Below the pieces are notes generated by a model. That model saw only the letters and a program-made list of their open reading frames with translations. It did no database searches and was not told the DNA's origin. Both the position numbers and the translations under genes were made by a program. From Aeromicrobium marinum DSM 15272 (GTDB lineage: Bacteria; Actinomycetota; Actinomycetes; Propionibacteriales; Nocardioidaceae): a stretch of 64,000 bases of DNA. Positions 51,374-58,914 of this stretch are shown here, in pieces; position 1 is the stretch's first letter, and every line of letters begins with the position of its first letter. The stretch lies in the NCBI RefSeq assembly GCF_000160775.2, contig NZ_CM001024.1, positions 2,818,691 through 2,882,690 of the forward strand. The letters run 5' to 3'.

Positions 51374-52043
51374 AGTCGAGCAGGAGGGTGTCCGGCGGCG
51401 GTGCGTCGGGCGTCATGGAGGACTTGTCCACCCGGGCGCGGAGTCCGTGCGTGCGGTGGCGCAGCCGCAGGAACCCGGTGCCGGACGCGTTGGCGTCGAA
51501 CAGCTCCCGCACCCGGGCCAGCGTGGCGTCGTCGACCCCGGGCCGGGTCGCCCGCACGAACTGCAGCAGACCCGCCAGGTCGAGCTGCTCCCACGCGGCG
51601 AACTCCTCGCTCTCGGCCTCGTGGAACAACCCGGAGGCGCCGAAGGTGTCGACGCCGGTCACACGGGGGGACGCCTCGCCGACGATCCCGCGCAGCTTGC
51701 GCACCCACGGGACGGACTCGTCGTGCGTGCGGTCGAGGGTCGAGACCAGCCCGTCGGGTCGCAGCACGCGCGCGTACTCGGCCAGGGCGGTGGGCGCCTC
51801 GCGCAGGTCCGGCACGAGCACCACGTCGAACGAGTCGGCGACGAACGGCAGGCGCTCACCGGCCGTGCGGACGTACTGGACCTGGGGGTGGCGGGCCACC
51901 GTGACGTCGTCCCCGGCCACGACCACCTCGTGGCCCTGGGCGCTCAGCCGGTAGGCGAGAGCTCCGTCCCCGAGGTGCAGCACGCAGGCCAGGCGCTCGC
52001 CGACGAGCCACTTGGCGATGCGGTCGGCGGGGTCGTCGTTCAC
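51366..52043 (-). CDS. Divergent class I SAM methyltransferase
   Basis: 225-aa protein. SAM loop is CVLHLGDGALAYRLSAQGHEVVVAG (weak motif I with Gly-x-Gly), LPFVADSFDVVLVPDLREAPTAL corresponds to motif II, and ARVLRPDGLVSTLDR to motif III. The protein lies at the right boundary of the glycan cluster, antisense to it. Targets unknown. GTG start with TAGCCT box 7 nt upstream and divergent from the Fic-like gene. Confidence 0.68.
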   Translation of the reverse strand: MNDDPADRIAKWLVGERLACVLHLGDGALAYRLSAQGHEVVVAGDDVTVARHPQVQYVRTAGERLPFVADSFDVVLVPDLREAPTALAEYARVLRPDGLVSTLDRTHDESVPWVRKLRGIVGEASPRVTGVDTFGASGLFHEAESEEFAAWEQLDLAGLLQFVRATRPGVDDATLARVRELFDANASGTGFLRLRHRTHGLRARVDKSSMTPDAPPPDTLLLDFR

Positions 52044-52050
52044 GCTTCGA

Positions 52051-52056
52051 AGGCTA
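52051..52056 (-). promoter_or_regulatory. -10 box TAGCCT, leaderless start of methyltransferase
   Basis: Minus-strand TAGCCT, 7 nt before the GTG at 52043. Back to back with the TACGCT box on the other strand. Confidence 0.5.
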
Positions 52057-52080
52057 CCCGCCGCTCGCTGGGACGGTCGG

Positions 52081-52086
52081 TACGCT
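52081..52086 (+). promoter_or_regulatory. -10 box TACGCT, leaderless start of Fic-like gene
   Basis: TACGCT, 6 nt before the GTG at 52093. Confidence 0.5.
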
Positions 52087-52092
52087 TCGGGC

Positions 52093-52845
52093 GTGTCAGC
52101 ACCACGACCCCCGGGCCCCGGCCGCCCCCTGCCGCCGGACCCGTTCATCTCGGCCGCCTCGCTCGAGGGCATCCCGTCGACCTATGCCGCCGCGCGCGAC
52201 GGCATCGACTCCCTGCTGCGCGATCGGGGGCTGCGGCGGTCCACCCCCGACGACACGTCGCGCTCGCTGCTGCAGGGTGCCGCAGCCACGGCGCGGCTCG
52301 AGGGCAGCATCGTCGACCCGGACGACCTCGCGGCGGGGGAGGGCGACGCGACCGCCCGGGCGGCCCTGCGCCTGTCGTCGCAGCTGCTCGGTCTGCTGTC
52401 CACCTGGAACCGGTCCCCGGTGCAGGCGTTGGCGCGGATGCACGCGCTCGCCGCGGCCGGTTCGGTGCCCGATGCCGAGCTCGGCCGGCCCGTCGACCCC
52501 ACCGGCGTCGGGCGGCTGACGTCGCTCGCGGAGATGCTCGGCCGACCGACGCAGGCCCCCGGACTGGTCGTGGCGGCCCTCGTGCACGCCGAGATCGTGG
52601 CGGCCGGGGCCTTCGCCAGCCACAACGGTGTGGTCGGCCGTGCCGCCGAACGCCTCCTGCTGGTCGCCAAGGGGGTGGACCCGGCGTCGGTCACCGTGCC
52701 GGAGGCCGGTCACGCGGCCGAGCCGGCCGGGTACCGCTCGGCCCTCGCCGCGTACGCGGGCGGGGAGCCGGCGGGCGTGCACCAGTGGCTGATGTACGCG
52801 TCGACCGCCTTCACCCGCGGTGCGGAGGCGTCCCCGCTGGCCTAG
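52093..52845 (+). CDS. Degenerate Fic-fold protein
   Basis: 250-aa protein often labelled oxidoreductase in actinobacteria. It contains a Fic-type inhibitory-helix motif at Thr66-x3-Glu70-Gly71 (TARLEG) and, at residues 164-183, a segment that aligns without gaps to the Fic core HPFxDGNGRxxR. The catalytic His is Gly172, the metal-ligand Asp is Ser176 and the first core Arg is Val180, while Phe174, Asn178, Gly179 and Arg183 remain. It therefore should not AMPylate in the canonical way. Lies beside the HAD-IB/ssd/tad locus. Function unknown. Confidence 0.62.
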   Translation: MSAPRPPGPGRPLPPDPFISAASLEGIPSTYAAARDGIDSLLRDRGLRRSTPDDTSRSLLQGAAATARLEGSIVDPDDLAAGEGDATARAALRLSSQLLGLLSTWNRSPVQALARMHALAAAGSVPDAELGRPVDPTGVGRLTSLAEMLGRPTQAPGLVVAALVHAEIVAAGAFASHNGVVGRAAERLLLVAKGVDPASVTVPEAGHAAEPAGYRSALAAYAGGEPAGVHQWLMYASTAFTRGAEASPLA

Positions 52846-52865
52846 CGGCGCTGCGGCAGAAAAGG

Positions 52866-52895
52866 GGCGGCGCCGACCGTGTGGTCGACGCCGCC
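52866..52895 (+). terminator. Hairpin after the Fic-like gene
   Basis: A 13-bp stem with one mismatch (52866-52878 with 52883-52895) and loop GTGT. About 20 nt after the stop codon. Confidence 0.65.
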
Positions 52896-53088
52896 GGGGT
52901 CCAGCTCACCTGGCTACCAGGCGTGCACTTCGTCATGGTCGTCCCGGTTCGTGATCCGGCGAGGGATCGGTGAATCCGGGAGCGACTGCCCTGTAGGACG
53001 GGTGGTCGCCGCGTGGGTACCTGGGTGCTGGGCCGTCTGTGGTGTTGTTCCTCCACCATGCCTCATGTGACCCGGATCACACAACCCT
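52896..53088. other. Gene-free convergent gap after the hairpin
   Basis: About 190 nt between the Fic-like terminator and the HAD-IB stop codon. I see small self-complementary patches such as GATCCGGCGAGGGATC, but no gene, promoter or known riboswitch. It may hold the terminator region of the minus-strand gene. Confidence 0.4.
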
Positions 53089-53889
53089 TCAGGTGCTGCG
53101 GATCCGGATCCGGCGGCGCAGCACGACCGAGGCCGCGACGCCGCCGAGTGCCCCGGCGACCACCGCCACCGCGGCCGCCCTGCCCACCCGGCCGTCGAGC
53201 GGCAGCCGTGGCCTCAGGGCGACCGGCCGGGCGAAGGTGAGCACCGGCCAGCCGTGCTCGGCGGCCATCCTGCGCAGGGCCTTGTCGGGATTGACCGCGA
53301 AGGGATGACCGACGGCCGCGAGCATCGGGGCGTCGGTCTCGGAGTCGGAGTAGGCGTACGACGCGGCCAGGTCGTACCCGCGCCGCTGGGCCAGCTCGGT
53401 GATGGCGGTGGCCTTGTGCGGCCCGTAGGCGTAGAACTCGATCGCCCCCGTGTAGCGACCGTCGGCCACCTCGAGGGTCGTGGCGATGACGTGGTCGGCG
53501 CCGAGCATCGCGCCGATCGGCTCGACCACCTCGATGCCGGACGCCGAGACGATCACGACGTCACGACCCGCCGCCTGGTGCGCCGCGATCAACGCGACCG
53601 CCTCGTCGTAGACCAGCGGGTCGATGATCGAGTGCAGTGTCTCGGCGACCGCCTGGCGGACCACGGTGACGTCCCACCCCGAGACCATCTCGGTGAGGTA
53701 CGCGCGCATCTTCTCCAGCTGGTCGTGGTCGGCGCCGCTGATCGCGAAGACGAACTGCGCGTAGGCGCTGCGCAGGACCGCCCGGCGGCTGAGCAGACCG
53801 CCGTCGTAGAAGGGGCGGCTGAACGCCAGGGTGCTCGACTTGGCGATGATGGTCTTGTCGAGGTCGAAGAACGCGGCCGCGCGGCTCAT
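53089..53889 (-). CDS. HAD-IB family phosphatase (SerB-like) with C-terminal membrane helix
   Basis: 266-aa protein: motif I AAFFDLDKTIIAKSS, alpha-helical C1 cap, motif II VIVSASGIEVVEP, conserved lysine in GPHKATA and motif III YAYSDSETDAPML. A C-terminal hydrophobic helix (about 236-255) followed by RRRIRIR suggests membrane attachment. This gene beside ssd is conserved in actinobacteria (the SerB2/Rv3661 position in mycobacteria). Substrate unknown. Leaderless ATG. Divergent from ssd. Confidence 0.83.
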   Translation of the reverse strand: MSRAAAFFDLDKTIIAKSSTLAFSRPFYDGGLLSRRAVLRSAYAQFVFAISGADHDQLEKMRAYLTEMVSGWDVTVVRQAVAETLHSIIDPLVYDEAVALIAAHQAAGRDVVIVSASGIEVVEPIGAMLGADHVIATTLEVADGRYTGAIEFYAYGPHKATAITELAQRRGYDLAASYAYSDSETDAPMLAAVGHPFAVNPDKALRRMAAEHGWPVLTFARPVALRPRLPLDGRVGRAAAVAVVAGALGGVAASVVLRRRIRIRST

Positions 53890-53895
53890 CGCCCC

Positions 53896-53901
53896 AGCAT
53901 A
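53896..53901 (-). promoter_or_regulatory. -10 box TATGCT, leaderless start of HAD-IB gene
   Basis: Minus-strand TATGCT, 6 nt before the ATG at 53889. Confidence 0.5.
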
Positions 53902-53997
53902 GGTGTGACCGTCCACAGCCCGGCGACCACGAGCGCGTCGTCCACAGACGATCACCGCCTGCTGCCCTGCCTGACCTCCCGGCGGCACGCTGGCGCC

Positions 53998-55032
53998 ATG
54001 TCGACCTCCCCGCTCGTCGTGACCCGTGACCCCGACGTGCTGGAGCGCGCCACGCGGTGGTGCGCCGCCGTGGGCGCCTCGCCGGAGGTGGCCACGGACG
54101 TCCCCGGCTGCCGGCGGGGTTGGCGGGAGGCCCCGGTGGTGCTCGTCGGTGCCGACCTCGCCGACGACCTCGCCGCGGCCGGACTCGTCCGGCGGGACCG
54201 CGTCTACCTGGTCGCGGCCGGCGACGATCCGGCCGTCTGGCGCGCCGCGGTGCACCTCGGAGCCGCCGCCGTGCTCGAGCCCACGTCCGAGCAGGACGCC
54301 GTCGACGTCCTCGGTGGTGCGGTCGACGGTCGCGGGGAGGCCTGCCTCGTGGCCGTCGTCGGCGCCTGCGGAGGGGTCGGGGCCTCGACGTTCGCCGCCG
54401 GGTTGGCCGTCCGCGGGACCCGCCGGGGTCTGAGGTCCCTGCTGGTCGACGCCGACCCCTGCGCCGGTGGCATCGACCTGCTGATGGGCGCCGAGCACGT
54501 CGACGGGGTCCGGTGGTCCGACCTGGGGCACACCGCCGGTCGGGTCTCCGCCGAGGCACTGGCCGAGGTGGTGCCGACCCATCGCGGCGTCGGACTCGTG
54601 ACCTGGGCCCGCGAGGCGTCGATCGGCGACGTGCGGCCGGGTCCGGTGCTCGACGCCGCGGCACGGGGGTTCGACCTCGTGGTCGCGGACGTGCCCCGCG
54701 ACCCCGGCCGGCTCGGCACCGACGTGCTCGCGCGCGCGGTCCTCACGGTGCTGGTCGTGACCGACGACGTCCGGGGACTCGCAGCGGCCGAGCGGACGAT
54801 GAGCCACCTGGCGGCTCTGACCACCTCCGTGGTCGGGGTGCTCCGTCCACGGGCGGGAGGGGTCGGGCGGTCCGAGACCGCCCGCGTCCTGGGCCTGCCG
54901 GTCCCGGTGCGGGTGCGTCACGACCGACGCCTGCGGACGGCCGTCGACCGCGGGCTCGGGCCCCACCGGTCGCGTCCTCTCGGCCGCGCCGCCGATCCGG
55001 TGCTGGACCTCCTCGGGCTGGACCGGCCGTGA
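53998..55032 (+). CDS. ssd: Septum site-determining protein Ssd/CpaE-like ATPase
   Basis: 344-aa MinD/ParA-superfamily protein. An N-terminal receiver-like domain (1-115) precedes the P-loop GACGGVGASTFAAGLA; the lysine of the standard GKT is Ala, as in actinobacterial Ssd/CpaE proteins. Walker A' VDADPCAGGIDLLMG and DLVVADVPRD follow. It probably positions or energises Flp pilus assembly and has been linked with septum control in mycobacteria. First gene of the tad operon; its stop overlaps tadA (GTGA). Confidence 0.86.
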   Translation: MSTSPLVVTRDPDVLERATRWCAAVGASPEVATDVPGCRRGWREAPVVLVGADLADDLAAAGLVRRDRVYLVAAGDDPAVWRAAVHLGAAAVLEPTSEQDAVDVLGGAVDGRGEACLVAVVGACGGVGASTFAAGLAVRGTRRGLRSLLVDADPCAGGIDLLMGAEHVDGVRWSDLGHTAGRVSAEALAEVVPTHRGVGLVTWAREASIGDVRPGPVLDAAARGFDLVVADVPRDPGRLGTDVLARAVLTVLVVTDDVRGLAAAERTMSHLAALTTSVVGVLRPRAGGVGRSETARVLGLPVPVRVRHDRRLRTAVDRGLGPHRSRPLGRAADPVLDLLGLDRP

Positions 55033-56186
55033 CCGACGTGCCCGTCGACCTGCTGGAGCGGGTCCGCCGACGCCTGGCCGTCGGTGTCGACGAGCCGACG
55101 GCCGGCCACGTCGCCGACGCCCTGCGGGCCGAGACGCACATGTGCGGCAGTGACACGGTGCTGGCGATCCTCGACCGCCTGCGACGGGAGAGTCGCGGGA
55201 TCGGCGCCCTCGAGCCCCTGGTCTCGCTCCCCGGCGTGACCGACGTGCTGGTCAATGGGGCGGAGGCGGTGCACCTCGACCGCGGTCACGGACTGGAGCT
55301 GACCGACGTGTCGTTCGGCTCCGACGCCGAGGTGCGGCGGCTCGCCCAACGGCTAGCGGCCCAGGCCGGCCGACGGCTCGACGACGCGAGCCCGTGGGTC
55401 GATGCCCGGCTCCCCGACGGCACGCGGTTCCATGCCGTTCTCGCACCCGTGGCCCGCCCCGGGACGGTCATCTCGCTCCGGGTCCCGTCGCGACGCACGT
55501 TCTCGTTGGCCGAGCTGGTGGCGGCGGGTGCCGTCGGACCGGCCGGGGCGACCGTCCTGCGGCAGCTGGTGGCGGCCCGTCTGTCGTTCGTCGTGTCCGG
55601 GGGGACCGGCTCCGGCAAGACCACCGTGCTCTCCGCCCTGCTCGGCGAGGTGCCTGCGGCCGAGCGGATCGTGGTCGTCGAGGACGCCACCGAGCTGCGA
55701 CCCGACCATCCGCACGTGGTGGGCCTGGAGGCCAGGCCGGCCAACGTCGAGGGCGCGGGGGTCGTGACGGTGCGCGACCTCGTCCGGCAGGCGCTGCGGA
55801 TGCGACCCGACCGGCTCGTCGTCGGCGAGGTGCGGGGCGCCGAGGTCGTCGATCTGCTGGCCGCCCTCAACACCGGTCACGAGGGCGGGTGCGGCACGGT
55901 GCACGCCAACTCCGCCGCCGACGTCCCTGCCCGGTTCGAGGCTCTCGGGGTCGCCGGGGGACTGCCCCGCGACGCGGTGCACAGTCAGGTGGCGGCCGGA
56001 CTCGACGCCGTCCTGCACCTGGGCAGGGCGGCGGACGGACGCCGCCGCATCGAGCACCTGGCCGCCGTGGTCGTCGACCCGTCCGGCCGGGTGAGCGCGG
56101 TCCCGGCGATCGTGATGGCAGGCGGCGCTGCGCGACCGGGGCCGGCCCACGACGCCCTCGCCGCCAGGCTCGAGCGTGGCCGATGA
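55029..56186 (+). CDS. tadA: Flp pilus assembly ATPase TadA/CpaF
   Basis: 385-aa secretion ATPase driving pilus polymerisation at the cytoplasmic membrane. N-terminal helical region, PGVTDVLVNG start of the nucleotide-binding core, Walker A SGGTGSGKTT, Asp box IVVVEDATELRPDH, Walker B RPDRLVVGEVRGAE, and His box GHEGGCGTVHANSA. Complete motif set. GTG start inside the ssd stop; stop overlaps tadB (ATGA). Confidence 0.92.
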   Translation: MTDVPVDLLERVRRRLAVGVDEPTAGHVADALRAETHMCGSDTVLAILDRLRRESRGIGALEPLVSLPGVTDVLVNGAEAVHLDRGHGLELTDVSFGSDAEVRRLAQRLAAQAGRRLDDASPWVDARLPDGTRFHAVLAPVARPGTVISLRVPSRRTFSLAELVAAGAVGPAGATVLRQLVAARLSFVVSGGTGSGKTTVLSALLGEVPAAERIVVVEDATELRPDHPHVVGLEARPANVEGAGVVTVRDLVRQALRMRPDRLVVGEVRGAEVVDLLAALNTGHEGGCGTVHANSAADVPARFEALGVAGGLPRDAVHSQVAAGLDAVLHLGRAADGRRRIEHLAAVVVDPSGRVSAVPAIVMAGGAARPGPAHDALAARLERGR

Positions 56187-56983
56187 TCCTCACCGTCGCC
56201 GCCATGGCCTGCACGGCCGGGGCCGTCGCCCTGCGGTGGCCGCCCCCGCGGTGGGTGGCCGGCCACCGGCTCGGCCGACCGTCCTCCTCGGTCCGGTGGC
56301 CGCTGGTCGGCGCTGCGGTCCTCGGCGCGATGGTGATCGGGTTCGCGGTCGACGTGCTCGACCGTCCCCCGGTGCTGCTGCTCGTCGCCGCCGGCACGGG
56401 GGTCGCCTGGTTCGTGGTCCGGCAGGTCCGCGCGACCCGCCGGCGCGACCGACGCGACCGGGCCCGGGAGGAGACCACCGAGGTCATCGACCTGCTCGCC
56501 GCGGAGCTGCGGGCCGGCGGGTCCCCGCACCGCGCGGTCCCGTCGCTGTCCGCCGACCTGCCGGTCCTTCTCCCCGTGGCGCGGGCGATGGCCCTCGGCG
56601 GCGACGTGGCCGGGGCCTTCCGCGAGCTCGCCACGGGCGCCGGTCGCGAGGGTTTCGCCGCCCTGGGGGCCGCCTGGCAGGTGGCCGAGCGTTCCGGCGC
56701 GCCGGTCTCGTCGGTGCTGGAGCGGGTGGCCGCCTCGGCCCGGGAGGACGCCGAGAACGCCCGCGAGGTGCGGGCCGGAGCAGCGCCGGCCCGCGCGTCG
56801 GGCCGCCTGATGGCTCTGCTGCCGCTGGTGGGACTCGGGCTCGGCGCCGGCATCGGGGCCGATCCGGTGGCCGTCGTCACCGGATCGATCGTCGGTGCCA
56901 CATCCGTGACCTCGGGTGTCGGTCTGGCCTGCCTCGGGGTGGTCTGGGTCGACCGCATCGCCGACCGCGCGGAGGTGACCTGA
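56183..56983 (+). CDS. tadB: Flp pilus platform protein TadB
   Basis: 266-aa inner-membrane platform protein of the T2SS-F (GspF-like) family. Two helices near residues 38-80, a cytoplasmic helical domain (about 95-200) with ELRAGGSPHRAVPSL and WQVAERSGAPVSSVLERVA, and two helices at the C-terminus. It binds TadA and TadC. Next gene starts on the nucleotide after the stop. Confidence 0.87.
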   Translation: MILTVAAMACTAGAVALRWPPPRWVAGHRLGRPSSSVRWPLVGAAVLGAMVIGFAVDVLDRPPVLLLVAAGTGVAWFVVRQVRATRRRDRRDRAREETTEVIDLLAAELRAGGSPHRAVPSLSADLPVLLPVARAMALGGDVAGAFRELATGAGREGFAALGAAWQVAERSGAPVSSVLERVAASAREDAENAREVRAGAAPARASGRLMALLPLVGLGLGAGIGADPVAVVTGSIVGATSVTSGVGLACLGVVWVDRIADRAEVT

Positions 56984-57682
56984 GTGCTGCCGGCCCTCGT
57001 CGTCGCAGCGGCGGTGTGGTTGGTCGTGCCCGGTCCGCCGCTGCGACGGCGGCGTGCCCTCACCGCCGAGGAGCGACCGCGTCGTCGACCACCCCCCGGA
57101 CTCGTCGTCGGCGTGCTCACCGTCGGTACCGGCATCGTGGTCGTCGGTTGGCCGTGGGGGGCGGTGGTGGGCGCCGCCGCCGTGCCGACCGTCCGCCGGC
57201 TGGTGGATCGCGCCGGGACGACGGCGCGGCAGCGACGGCAGGCCGAGATGGTCCGGCTGCTGCCCGCGGCGCTCGACCTGGTGGTCACCGCGCTCGAGGC
57301 CGGTCGCTCCCCGGGGGGCGCCTTCGCGGTGGTCGCCGATGCGGCCCCGGCCCCGCTCGCGGAGGAGTTGCGCGGCCTCGCCCGTCGGCTCGAGGTCGCG
57401 GCCGACCCCCTGGACGTCTGGGACGCACTGGTGCGGGACCCGACCCTGGCCCCGGTGGGCCGCGCCCTGCGCCGGTCGGAGGTCACCGGCATGCCGGCCG
57501 CACGGGTGGTCGCCCGGGTCGCGGACGACCTGCGACGCACCCGACGGGCCGAGATCGCGCACCGCAGCCGCAGCGTCGGCGTGGCCACGGCGGCACCGCT
57601 CGGACTGTGCTTCCTGCCGGCGTTCTTCCTCGTCGGCATCGTCCCCACGGTCGTCGGCATGGTGCGGGTCGTCGCCCCGTGA
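56984..57682 (+). CDS. tadC: Flp pilus platform protein TadC
   Basis: 232-aa second platform protein with the T2SS-F domain (LLPAALDLVVTALEAGRSPGGAFAVVAD and EVTGMPAARVVARVADDLR) and helices near residues 30-65 and at the C-terminus. GTG start immediately following the tadB stop, with no spacer. Confidence 0.85.
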   Translation: MLPALVVAAAVWLVVPGPPLRRRRALTAEERPRRRPPPGLVVGVLTVGTGIVVVGWPWGAVVGAAAVPTVRRLVDRAGTTARQRRQAEMVRLLPAALDLVVTALEAGRSPGGAFAVVADAAPAPLAEELRGLARRLEVAADPLDVWDALVRDPTLAPVGRALRRSEVTGMPAARVVARVADDLRRTRRAEIAHRSRSVGVATAAPLGLCFLPAFFLVGIVPTVVGMVRVVAP

Positions 57683-57784
57683 CCCGGCCGACCGGTCCAC
57701 ACCCGCGCAGGCGTCCACAGGCGGCCGTCCGGTCCGCACCGCGGGACCGGTCGACCACATCTTCCCGGCGACACATCACCTCAC

Positions 57785-57797
57785 GGAAGGACCTTCC
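57785..57797 (+). promoter_or_regulatory. Palindrome GGAAGGACCTTCC abutting the Flp pilin start
   Basis: The ribosome binding site GGAAGG and its complement CCTTCC form a hairpin ending at the base before ATG. Twin of the site at 49324-49336. Confidence 0.55.
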
Positions 57798-57983
57798 ATG
57801 AACCAGCACCACGCACCGCGTACCCGTCCCGACGAGCGCGGCATGACGACGGCCGAGTACGCCGTCGGCACCGTCGGCGCCTGCACGGTCGGCGGCGTGC
57901 TCGTCAAGATCGGCCAGAGCGAGTGGTTCGGCGACCTCGTCCGCGGCGTCCTGGACAAGATCCCCTCGATCCTGCCGTTCTGA
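57798..57983 (+). CDS. Flp-like pilin (DUF4244)
   Basis: 61-aa prepilin. A hydrophilic leader of 15 residues ends in ...DERG, cleavage is expected before MTTAEYAVGTVG, and the mature protein would have the pilin-typical Glu at position 5 and a hydrophobic helix. The prepilin peptidase is not in the window. Major pilus subunit candidate. Confidence 0.85.
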   Translation: MNQHHAPRTRPDERGMTTAEYAVGTVGACTVGGVLVKIGQSEWFGDLVRGVLDKIPSILPF

Positions 57984-58040
57984 CCGTCCCACCCGGGCGG
58001 GGCCGGGGCCTCGCGCCCCGTCCCCGCCGCTAGGAGCAGC

Positions 58041-58205
58041 ATGTCCACCACCGAGTACACCGTCGGCACCGTCGGCGCGATCCTCATCGCCCTCGTGCTC
58101 CATCGCCTCGGCATCGGCGACGAGATCATGGGCCTCGTCCGCGACCTGTGGGCCCGTGCCCTGGGGTTCGAGATGCCGTCGATCGTCACCCGGCTGTTCC
58201 GATGA
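58041..58205 (+). CDS. Second Flp-like small protein without leader peptide
   Basis: 54-aa protein MSTTEYTVGTVGAILIALVL..., whose first residue aligns with the first mature residue of the preceding pilin (M-T-T-A-E-Y-A-V-G-T vs M-S-T-T-E-Y-T-V-G-T). AGGAG lies 4 nt before ATG. No in-frame start codon exists between the previous stop codon and 58041, although both genes are in the same frame. Stop overlaps the TadE start (ATGA). Too short for usual gene finders. Confidence 0.8.
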   Translation: MSTTEYTVGTVGAILIALVLHRLGIGDEIMGLVRDLWARALGFEMPSIVTRLFR

Positions 58206-58561
58206 CCGGCCGCCGACCCGACCACGGCATGGTCACCGCGGAGCTCGCGGTCATCACCCCGTTCGGCCTGGCCTTCGTCGTCCTGCTGGCGTGGGTCGTC
58301 GGCCTGGGTCACACCCAGGTCCGCCTGACCGATGCCGCACGGGAGGCGGCCCGTGTCGTCGCCCGAGGCGACTCCGTCGCCGACGCCACGGACGTCGCCC
58401 GCCGCAACGCTCCGGACGGGGCGACCGTCGAGGTCGACGAGCAGGGCGGGCTGATCACCGTGACCGTGCGGGCCGGCTCCGGGATCGCCCTGCCGGGCCT
58501 GGCCGACGTCGGTCGGCGCGAGCTGTCCGCGACGGTCACCGCCGCCGCGGAGGATCCGTGA
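58202..58561 (+). CDS. tadE: TadE-like pseudopilin
   Basis: 119-aa minor pilin. Short leader ending ...DHG before MVTAELAVITPFGLAFVVLL (Glu at mature position 5), one helix, then a small extracytoplasmic domain with AAREAARVVARGDS typical of TadE. ATG start chosen because of its overlap with the preceding stop. The following TadE-like gene overlaps its stop (GTGA). Confidence 0.85.
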   Translation: MTGRRPDHGMVTAELAVITPFGLAFVVLLAWVVGLGHTQVRLTDAAREAARVVARGDSVADATDVARRNAPDGATVEVDEQGGLITVTVRAGSGIALPGLADVGRRELSATVTAAAEDP

Positions 58562-58914
58562 CCCGCGACCGGGGGGCCGTGTCGGTCGTCGCGGTCGTGG
58601 TCGCCGTGGGGCTCACGGTGCTCGCCCTGGTGCTGGTCCAGGCGGCGAGCCTCGTGGGCGTCCGACACACCGCGGCCGCCGCGGCGGACCTCGCCGCGCT
58701 CGCCGCCGCCCGCGCCGCCTCCGACGGGGAGGACGGGTGTGCCGCCGCGGACCGCATCGCCGACCGCAACGGTGCCGAGCTGGCCGCCTGTCGCATGGAC
58801 CATGCGGTCTCGACGGTCACCGTCAGGGTCGTGAGCGACCCGTGGTGGGGGTGGCGGTGGTCGGCGGAGCAACGGGCCCGCGCGGCGCCCGTCAGCTACC
58901 TCTCCGGGTCGTGA
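58558..58914 (+). CDS. TadE-like helicase/secretion-neighbourhood protein
   Basis: 118-aa protein with a short leader RDRG, then AVSVVAVVVAVGLTVLALVLVQAA, a pseudopilin-like helix without the mature Glu5, and ADLAALAAARAASDGEDGCAAADRIADRNGA. Two cysteines near residues 60 and 77 could form a disulfide. It matches the Rv3654c-like family that follows TadE in actinobacteria. The last 19 nt overlap the convergent helicase gene. Confidence 0.8.
   Translation: MTRDRGAVSVVAVVVAVGLTVLALVLVQAASLVGVRHTAAAAADLAALAAARAASDGEDGCAAADRIADRNGAELAACRMDHAVSTVTVRVVSDPWWGWRWSAEQRARAAPVSYLSGS

Noticed and set aside
57798-58205. Single pilin gene with programmed stop-codon read-through
   Set aside because: The two pilin-like genes share a frame, but the second has its own ribosome binding site and start, and nothing signals read-through. 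Kept only as a remark.
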